Positions 6,346 to 11,721 of a stretch of 17,387 nt of DNA are shown here, in pieces. The stretch is from NCBI GenBank assembly GCA_028276145.1, contig JAPYWX010000012.1, positions 1 through 17,387 of the forward strand. The letters run 5' to 3'. Position 1 is the stretch's first letter; every line of letters begins with the position of its first letter. Origin of the DNA: Spirochaetota bacterium (lineage in GTDB: Bacteria; Spirochaetota; Brevinematia; DTOW01). The notes under the pieces are model-generated. The model was not told the DNA's origin, did not search any database, and was given only the letters and a program-made list of their open reading frames with translations. The position numbers were made by a program, and so were the translations under genes.

Positions 6346-7100
6346 TTAAAAATCTTCTCTATCTCAGAAAAATAATTACTAGGGCTATTTTTTATAGCAT
6401 TTATTACTGCACTTCCTATTATTGCCCCATCGCTTATTTCTTTGGCTTTCCTTATCATTTCGGCATTCTTTATTCCAAAACCTATAGCAACCGGAACATT
6501 TTCAATACCCTTAACTTTTTGAACTATATTTCTTAGACTTTCCCAGTTCAAGTAATCCCTCATTCCTGTAGTACCGTATGAACTAACAAGATAGATAAAT
6601 CCTGTTGTTTTCCTCACTATCTCCTTCATTCTCTTTTCATTCGTATTAGGTGCAACAAAACCACATATCAAAAGCCCATATTCTTTCAGTAAAGGCAAAA
6701 TTGCCTCTATTTCCTCAACATTTATGTCAGGTATTATCAGTCCCTGAGCTCCACTTTTCTTTAGCTTTTCCAAATTCCTTTCCAAGTTAGCATATATTGG
6801 ATTATAATACCCCATAGCAAATACAGGAATATCTCTGAAAGATTTCAACTCTTCTATAAACTTAGCAACATCATCAATCATTATCCCATTCTTTAAAGCT
6901 ACTTGAGTTGAGTACTGAATAACTTCACCATCTGCTATAGGGTCAGAAAACGGAATACCTGCCTCAATTATTTGAGCATAGCCATTAGAAACCAAAAACT
7001 TAGCTATTTCAACACTTTCAGAGTATGTTGGGAAACCAACAGTCAAGTAAACTATAGTTGGCTTAGTTTTTTTAAAAGTATCCCAAAAATCTTTGTTCAT
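6342..7100 (-). CDS. trpA: Tryptophan synthase alpha subunit
   Basis: TrpA (252 aa) cleaves indole-3-glycerol phosphate to indole and glyceraldehyde 3-phosphate, passing indole through a tunnel to TrpB. The signature IEAGIPFSDPIADG (residues 45-58) carries the catalytic pair, E46 and D57, equivalent to E49 and D60 in Salmonella numbering. IIPDINVEE, YLVSSYGTTG, AIGFGI and AIIGSAV follow in the order expected for the TIM barrel and its phosphate-binding loops. The protein is about 15 residues shorter than usual, mostly at the N-terminus. The start overlaps the rplU stop (ATGA at 7097-7100) and the stop overlaps the SDR start. It sits in a ribosomal-protein operon rather than with other trp genes; trpB is not in the window. 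Confidence 0.95.
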   Translation of the reverse strand: MNKDFWDTFKKTKPTIVYLTVGFPTYSESVEIAKFLVSNGYAQIIEAGIPFSDPIADGEVIQYSTQVALKNGIMIDDVAKFIEELKSFRDIPVFAMGYYNPIYANLERNLEKLKKSGAQGLIIPDINVEEIEAILPLLKEYGLLICGFVAPNTNEKRMKEIVRKTTGFIYLVSSYGTTGMRDYLNWESLRNIVQKVKGIENVPVAIGFGIKNAEMIRKAKEISDGAIIGSAVINAIKNSPSNYFSEIEKIFK

Positions 7101-7405
7101 GACAATGATGTTATCTTTATCCTAGTGAGGATAGGCCTAAATCCGTACTTCCTTCTCCAGTTTACTTTGTGCCTATATTTGAAAACAACTATCTTCTCTC
7201 CTTTGAAAGTTTCTTCAACTATAGCTTCAACTTTCTTACCACTAACGTACGGAGTGCCAAAAATTGCTTCGTTCTGACCGATGACAGCCAATACCTTATC
7301 TATAGTTATCTTCTCGCCAGACTTTTTGTTTAGATTATCAACAACTATTGTATCTCCCTGCTTAACCTTATATTGTTTACCTTGAATCTCAATTAAATAG
7401 TACAT
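7097..7405 (-). CDS. rplU: Ribosomal protein bL21
   Basis: This 102-aa protein of normal length is the large-subunit protein bL21, which binds 23S rRNA. It starts MYYLIEIQGKQYKVKQGD, continues with GTPYVSG in the middle and ends with the basic rRNA-binding stretch KYRHKVNWRRKYGFRPILT. A strong AGGAGG Shine-Dalgarno (plus-strand cctcct, 7411-7416) overlaps the stop codon of the upstream chaperone gene, nine bases away. In most bacteria rplU is followed by rpmA (bL27); here trpA follows with an ATGA overlap, so rpmA must lie elsewhere. Confidence 0.96.
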   Translation of the reverse strand: MYYLIEIQGKQYKVKQGDTIVVDNLNKKSGEKITIDKVLAVIGQNEAIFGTPYVSGKKVEAIVEETFKGEKIVVFKYRHKVNWRRKYGFRPILTRIKITSLS

Positions 7406-7414
7406 ACTTCCCTC

Positions 7415-8671
7415 CTATTCAAATTCCAAGATATTTTTTATGATATTAGCAAATATAAAAGGCTTCTCTTCTGTTATGTCTTTGGTTGTCAACTTAACAG
7501 GTGAAAGACTTACACTTTCGTAAAGTTTTGGAAGAACCTTCTTAATGCTATCTTCCAATTTATCGTTATCCAACGATGAAGAACCAAAGAAATATTTACT
7601 GAGCCTCTTGTAGAATTCTCTTTGCAAAATAGCGTTCAAAGACCTCTGCTTTATCAACTGCATATCAATGTAAGGAACAAAAACATGAACAGGTGTTCTA
7701 CTTAACCTAAGAATAGAAAATGAAAAATCATTAAAAAGCTCTTTTAAGAAATCATCTTCATTGAGTGAAAAACCATACTTCTTAACGAACAAAGACAAAC
7801 ACTTCGTCTCCAGTCTCTTATTGTTTTCTATGTCGAGAGCTAAGCTAAAGTACTTAGCAACATTCTTAGGATCTTTAAGCCCTTCAGGAAGCTCATCTAT
7901 ATACTTATGAAGTTTTTGTATATAAACCAACCTAGCGTTGTCATCCAATTTAATTTCCTCACTAACTCCTAAGAAATTCGGTATGTAGTCTTTTTCTATC
8001 AACTTCTTCACTTTACCAGCCAACTTTATAGTATTGTTATCAGTAAGGTTTTTCCCATCAAACAAAGACTTCATCTCCTTATCACCAGAATCTATGTACA
8101 AATCTATGACCTCGTAGTATTCGACCTCCTTACCAGAAGAAAACTTAAATTCGACACCAACAATATACTTACTACCATCATCAAATTTTATTTCTTTATC
8201 CTTATCCAAGTGAGATTTTAAAACTTCCTCAATCTCCGGGGTTAATGAAAAATTTTCTTGGTCTACCTCATATTTCACAAAACTCAAGCTTTTCAAATCA
8301 TTTCCTATCTCTTCATCTGAAGGGAAAAGTATTTCCGTAGGCTCCGAAACTTTTACAGAGACAAAGAAATTACCATTTTCATTCTGCCCTAAGTGTAATA
8401 AAACATAAGAAGCTATAGTCTTAGGATGTTCTTTTTTAATTGAACTTATTACAGCATCCTCTAGAAAATCTTTAAAAGCATCATTTATTTTCTCACCAAA
8501 CTGAGAAAAAAGGATACTATCGGGAACATTACCTTTTCTATAACCCGGTACAGATACATCCTTTCTAACGTATTCCACAGCTCTACCTAGTATTCTATCC
8601 CCCTCCTCTCTCGAGAGTTCTACATTGTATAACCAAGCTCCTAAACCTAATTCATGCTTCTGGAAATCCAT
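7415..8671 (-). CDS. tig: Divergent trigger factor-like ribosome-associated chaperone
   Basis: This 418-aa protein is close to the usual trigger-factor length of about 430. The N-terminal domain keeps the ribosome-docking signature as VPGYRKGNVP (residues 41-50; the family has GFRKGKVP), followed by FGEKINDAFKDFLEDAV, as expected for the tail domain that binds uL23 at the tunnel exit. The middle (about 150-245) is poorly recognisable as the FKBP-type prolyl isomerase, which may be reduced or replaced. The C-terminal half (about 245-418) is helix-rich, like the substrate-binding arms. A GAGG Shine-Dalgarno precedes the ATG by about five bases. A possible promoter is TTGAAA (8728-8733) with CAAAAT (8704-8709). 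It heads the run leading into rplU, fitting co-expression of a ribosome-bound chaperone with a ribosomal protein. Confidence 0.75.
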   Translation of the reverse strand: MDFQKHELGLGAWLYNVELSREEGDRILGRAVEYVRKDVSVPGYRKGNVPDSILFSQFGEKINDAFKDFLEDAVISSIKKEHPKTIASYVLLHLGQNENGNFFVSVKVSEPTEILFPSDEEIGNDLKSLSFVKYEVDQENFSLTPEIEEVLKSHLDKDKEIKFDDGSKYIVGVEFKFSSGKEVEYYEVIDLYIDSGDKEMKSLFDGKNLTDNNTIKLAGKVKKLIEKDYIPNFLGVSEEIKLDDNARLVYIQKLHKYIDELPEGLKDPKNVAKYFSLALDIENNKRLETKCLSLFVKKYGFSLNEDDFLKELFNDFSFSILRLSRTPVHVFVPYIDMQLIKQRSLNAILQREFYKRLSKYFFGSSSLDNDKLEDSIKKVLPKLYESVSLSPVKLTTKDITEEKPFIFANIIKNILEFE

Positions 8672-8822
8672 AACGACCTCAACAAACCCCTAGTTGATTG
8701 AAAATTTTGAACAATACCCCTTAACCTTTTCAAGAAAGTGCGGAGAGTGTTGAAAAATTCAACAGTGAGCCTAAAGCTCTTCTTTATTGATGAGTGATTT
8801 AAAGTACATTACTTTAAGTGGT

Positions 8823-8837
8823 CCCACCCACCCGTCC
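8823..8837 (-). other. Partial G-quadruplex motif (C-rich block)
   Basis: The plus strand reads CCCACCCACCCGTCC. The minus strand therefore has three G3 runs with single-T loops plus a GG, one base short of the full motif at 940-955. It sits at the same position relative to a GAAGAGAG hairpin, about 150 nt upstream of the minus-strand gene starting at 8671. Confidence 0.6.
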
Positions 8838-8845
8838 TAATCGTC

Positions 8846-8870
8846 TGAAGAGAGGCTATGCCTCTCTTCA
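8846..8870. repeat. 11-bp-arm GAGAGGC hairpin
   Basis: Arms TGAAGAGAGGC (8846-8856) and GCCTCTCTTCA (8860-8870) are perfectly complementary around a TAT loop. This is the strongest hairpin in the window and the best copy of the family also found at 964-986, 1251-1267, 11696-11714 and 16073-16091. It lies between divergent genes, so it cannot serve as an ordinary terminator for either. Confidence 0.85.
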
Positions 8871-8892
8871 CTCTCTCATTCATAATGAAAAA

Positions 8893-8987
8893 GTGCTATC
8901 AAGCACAAGTGCTACTTAGCACAAAGTGCTATTTAGCACAAAGTGCCACTAGCACAAGTACTTTAGTCACAAGTGCTTTAAGCACTT
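8893..8987. repeat. Tandem array of six 13-14 nt palindromes
   Basis: Six units begin at 8893, 8909, 8926, 8943, 8958 and 8973, giving a period of 15-17 bp. Units 1, 2, 3 and 6 have perfect GTGCT/AGCAC arms. Unit 4 reads gtgccactagcac and unit 5 gtactttagtcac, both degenerate. The spacers are only AA or AAA. The centres vary freely (ATCA, ACTT, ATTT, TTA) while the arms are kept, which suggests selection or copying of the palindrome rather than of the whole unit. More half-sites trail off to about 9040. Confidence 0.9.
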
Positions 8988-9090
8988 GATTAAAAAGGTG
9001 CTAAGAATTAAAAAAATGCTAAGAAGCACTCTAAGTAGCCTATCAAGAATATTTAGAATGAATTCTTCAAAGTATAGGTGTCATAGTATG

Positions 9091-9119
9091 TTGAAAAAAA
9101 TTGGTAGATTGATTATAAT
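9091..9119 (+). promoter_or_regulatory. Sigma-70-type promoter for mnmG
   Basis: TTGAAA (9091-9096), a 17-nt spacer and a perfect TATAAT (9114-9119) place the start of transcription near 9126, about 25 nt before the mnmG ATG. A GGGAG ribosome-binding site lies at 9142-9146. Confidence 0.8.
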
Positions 9120-9150
9120 TATTCAAAAAAATCTAGTCTAAGGGAGAAGT

Positions 9151-11058
9151 ATGATTGTTGAGGAATATGGTATAATAGTAATTGGTGGTGGGCATGCTGG
9201 AATAGAAGCTAGCCTTGCAAGTGCTAGAATGGGCGTCCCTACCCTACTTCTGACTCTTAATATAGACACCATAGGGCAGATGTCTTGTAACCCTTCTATT
9301 GGTGGAACTGCAAAAGGGCACTTAGTCAGGGAAATAGATGCTCTTGGCGGAGAGATGGGAAAAGCAGCCGACCAAACAGGTATACAATTCAGAATACTCA
9401 ACGACTCAAGAGGACCTGCAGTAAAGGCTTCTAGAGCACAGATAGACAAGTACCTCTACAAGGATTACATGAGGCAAGTAGTGTTCTCACAGAAAAACTT
9501 AGTAGTCAAACAAGGTAGTGTCAAAAGGCTCCTTCTTGAAGGAAATAAGGTAATAGGTGTTGAAACAATATTCGGCGAAAAGATATATGCCAAAGCGGTT
9601 ATCATAACCCCAGGAACATTTATGAGAGGAATGTTGTTTGTTGGTAAAGAGGCTCAAATTCCTGGGGGAAGAATGGGAGAGGCACCAGTAAGTGAACTAT
9701 CAGAACAGCTAATTTCTCTAGGTTTCATTATAGGAAGGTTCAAAACAGGTACACCACCTAGGTTAGACGGAAGAACTGTAGACTTCTCGGTAATGGAAGT
9801 TCAGAAGACAGACCCAAACTTCAAACCATTCTCAATGTTCACAGATAGAAGTAAATTCCCCGTACAACCTCAGAAAGAAGTATACATAACTTATACAAAC
9901 GAAAAAACACATGAACAAATAAGAAACTACTTACACACATCACCACTATACAGTGGTATCATAAGAGGTACTGGCGTTAGGTACTGTCCTTCAATAGAAG
10001 ACAAAATAGTAAAGTTCCCTGATAGAGAAAGACATCATGTTTTTATAGAACCTGAAAGCTTGAGATTTGACGAGTGGTATCCGAATGGTATCTCTACTAG
10101 CTTATCTTACGAAGCACAGCTAAACTTCATAAGGACAATAAGAGGACTAGAGAATGTTAGAATCGTTAGGTATGGATACGCGGTAGAACATGACTATGTT
10201 GACCCTAGGCAACTCTACCCAACACTTGAGACAAAATTAGTTGAAAATCTTTTCTTAGCTGGCCAAATAAACGGTACCACCGGCTACGAAGAAGCAGCTT
10301 CCCAAGGCATAGTAGCAGGAATAAACGCAGCACTCAAAGTCATGGGCAAAGAACCTATAGTCCTAAAGAGGACAGAAAGCTATATAGGTGTACTAATAGA
10401 CGATCTAGTAACAAAAGGCACAAACGAACCATATAGGATGTTCACATCAAGAGCTGAATACAGACTACTCATGAGAGAGGATAACGCTGTATTTAGACTT
10501 TCAAGAATAGGGTATGAGGTAGGATTACTACCAAAAGAACAGTGGGAAAAGATAGAGTACCAAAGGAAGAGAATAGAAGATACAATAAGGCAACTGGAAA
10601 CTGAACTCGTCACACCTTCCAAGGAAGCTAATGAAAAACTACTTTCATTAGGCTTGACACCAATATCAAGACCAACATCTTTAGCAGAGCTACTGAGAAG
10701 ACCTGACTTCAGATGGGAATATCTCTACGAATTCTCTGAAAACATACCTTACGATTTACCAGACGAAATAATAGAAAACATAAAGATTGAAATCAAATAC
10801 AGAGGATACATAGAAAGAGAGATGAAAGCGGTAAAAAAGCTAAGTAAGCTAGAAAACATAAAAATACCATCTAACTTTGACTTCAAAGAGGTAAAATCAC
10901 TTTCAAGAGAGATAATTGAAAAACTTACAAAATTCAAGCCTTACAATCTTCACCAAGCATCACAAATACCAGGAGTAACCCCAGCAGCAATACTAGCAAT
11001 AATCCACCACTTAGAGAAAAGAAACTCAAAAAAGAATACAGAACCCAACTTGTGCTGA
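9151..11058 (+). CDS. mnmG: tRNA U34 carboxymethylaminomethyl modification enzyme, FAD subunit
   Basis: MnmG (GidA, 635 aa, full length) works with the GTPase MnmE to install the aminomethyl group at C5 of wobble uridine 34 in certain tRNAs, using FAD, methylene-tetrahydrofolate and ammonia or glycine. The FAD motif IGGGHAGIEA begins at residue 11, CNPSIGGTAKGH at 46-57 and RFKTGTPPRLDG at 196-207; the reactive cysteine is in RYCPSIEDK (C279). LAGQINGTTGYEEAASQG and TSRAEYRLLMREDNA are also intact, and the C-terminal helical tRNA/MnmE-binding region ends near ASQIPGVTPAAI. The promoter and GGGAG site immediately upstream fix the start. The stop codon TGA lies inside the first copy of a palindrome array (11052-11097), so the last codons come from repeat sequence. 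mnmE is not in the window. Confidence 0.97.
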   Translation: MIVEEYGIIVIGGGHAGIEASLASARMGVPTLLLTLNIDTIGQMSCNPSIGGTAKGHLVREIDALGGEMGKAADQTGIQFRILNDSRGPAVKASRAQIDKYLYKDYMRQVVFSQKNLVVKQGSVKRLLLEGNKVIGVETIFGEKIYAKAVIITPGTFMRGMLFVGKEAQIPGGRMGEAPVSELSEQLISLGFIIGRFKTGTPPRLDGRTVDFSVMEVQKTDPNFKPFSMFTDRSKFPVQPQKEVYITYTNEKTHEQIRNYLHTSPLYSGIIRGTGVRYCPSIEDKIVKFPDRERHHVFIEPESLRFDEWYPNGISTSLSYEAQLNFIRTIRGLENVRIVRYGYAVEHDYVDPRQLYPTLETKLVENLFLAGQINGTTGYEEAASQGIVAGINAALKVMGKEPIVLKRTESYIGVLIDDLVTKGTNEPYRMFTSRAEYRLLMREDNAVFRLSRIGYEVGLLPKEQWEKIEYQRKRIEDTIRQLETELVTPSKEANEKLLSLGLTPISRPTSLAELLRRPDFRWEYLYEFSENIPYDLPDEIIENIKIEIKYRGYIEREMKAVKKLSKLENIKIPSNFDFKEVKSLSREIIEKLTKFKPYNLHQASQIPGVTPAAILAIIHHLEKRNSKKNTEPNLC

Positions 11059-11097
11059 TTAGCACTTGTGCTGATTAGCACTTGTGCTAATTAGCAC
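11052..11097. repeat. Three-unit palindrome array overlapping mnmG stop
   Basis: Units gtgctgattagcac (11052-11065), the same again (11068-11081) and gtgctaattagcac (11084-11097) are separated by TT, with an exact 16-bp period. The mnmG stop TGA (11056-11058) is in the centre of unit 1. Each unit can fold into a short stem and could also pair with its neighbours. TTCTTAAATAATT follows, so termination of mnmG here is possible. Confidence 0.9.
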
Positions 11098-11198
11098 TTC
11101 TTAAATAATTCTTTGTAAAAAATCAAGCTAAGCCTACTTTTCAATAACTATAGTTGATAAGCAACAACTTTCGATCGTATGGAATCTAAACCAAAATG

Positions 11199-11207
11199 TG
11201 ATATAAT
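11199..11207 (+). promoter_or_regulatory. Extended -10 promoter for rlmH
   Basis: TGATATAAT (TGN + TATAAT, 11199-11207) is a full extended -10 element without a clear -35. Transcription would start near 11214, about 20 nt before the rlmH ATG. A second TATAAT lies at 11216-11221. Confidence 0.55.
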
Positions 11208-11233
11208 CACTCATTTATAATCAAAATTCAGAT

Positions 11234-11689
11234 ATGTTCAAAATACAAATCATCTGTGTGGGTAAATTACATTACAAAGAACTTTATGAGACATCAAAAA
11301 GATTTGAAAAAATGATTTCACAATTTTCTGAACTGACAATAGTAGAAATAAAAGAATCAAACAAGCCATTTCCAAAGAACCTAGACGAAGAAGGCAAAAA
11401 AATAATACAAACCATAAAAGGGGATTATATAATACTGACTGATGCAAATGGTGTAGAAATGGATTCCTACGAGTTTGCAAAAGTCATAGAAGAGAAAATG
11501 AATATAGGCAAAAGTATCTCAATAATAATAGGGGGACATCAAGGAGTATCAGAAGAAATAAAAAAATTAGCACACCTCAGAATATCATTTTCAAAAATGA
11601 CTTTTGGACATAACATTTTCAGAATAATGCTACTCGAACAAATATATAGAGCCTTTTCAATAATAACCAACACAGGATACAACAAATAA
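11234..11689 (+). CDS. rlmH: 23S rRNA (pseudouridine-1915-N3)-methyltransferase
   Basis: RlmH (151 aa, normal length) is a small SPOUT-family, knotted methyltransferase. It uses S-adenosylmethionine to methylate pseudouridine 1915 in helix 69 of 23S rRNA on assembled ribosomes. Recognised parts are LTDANGVEMDSYEFA (69-82), the cofactor loop IIIGGHQG (97-104), the knot segment SFSKMTFGHNIFR (118-130) and EQIYRA (135-140). Two spots differ from the usual sequence: MTFGHNI where most have MTxPHxL, and the C-terminus NTGYNK where most have PYHK, so a tail histidine thought to help rRNA binding is missing. The Shine-Dalgarno is weak. It follows mnmG after 175 bp and has its own extended -10. It is convergent with bamA, with 32 bases between the stops. 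Confidence 0.92.
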   Translation: MFKIQIICVGKLHYKELYETSKRFEKMISQFSELTIVEIKESNKPFPKNLDEEGKKIIQTIKGDYIILTDANGVEMDSYEFAKVIEEKMNIGKSISIIIGGHQGVSEEIKKLAHLRISFSKMTFGHNIFRIMLLEQIYRAFSIITNTGYNK

Positions 11690-11695
11690 GTGCTT

Positions 11696-11714
11696 AGAGA
11701 GGGTTCGCCTCTCT
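11696..11714. terminator. Hairpin between convergent rlmH and bamA
   Basis: Seven-bp arms AGAGAGG (11696-11702) and CCTCTCT (11708-11714) with loop GTTCG lie six bases beyond the rlmH stop and seven beyond the bamA stop. For rlmH it is followed by TAACTCTTT, a poor T-rich tail. It is a likely shared transcript end and also a member of the dispersed GAGAGG hairpin family, with an AGTGCTTAG half-palindrome just before it. Confidence 0.6.
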
Positions 11715-11721
11715 TAACTCT

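Larger units (their letters stand above)
8672..9150. other. Divergent intergenic region packed with palindromes
   Basis: These 479 bases between the trigger factor-like gene and mnmG hold no gene. They contain a C-rich/G4-like block (8823-8837), an 11-bp-arm hairpin (8846-8870), a six-unit palindrome array (8893-8987), trailing degenerate AGCAC half-sites to about 9040, and the mnmG promoter (9091-9119). The array lies roughly 100-200 bp upstream of the mnmG promoter and 220-320 bp from the other start. Confidence 0.75.

Noticed and set aside
8893..8987. CRISPR array
   Set aside because: Units are 13-14 nt palindromes with 2-3 nt spacers, arms are conserved and centres vary, and there are no cas genes or 30-nt unique spacers. 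The same holds for 11052-11097 and 15921-15982.
8672..9150. Chromosomal origin (oriC) next to mnmG/gidA
   Set aside because: mnmG is often near oriC, and the array resembles iterons, but I see no cluster of DnaA boxes (TTATCCACA) in the gap and no dnaA, rnpA, rpmH or parAB. The only close match (TTATCCACT near 2036) is inside a coding region.
9138..9449. Minus-strand ORF of 103 codons over the 5' end of mnmG
   Set aside because: It lies opposite the conserved FAD-binding region of mnmG, and its composition is that of an antisense shadow.
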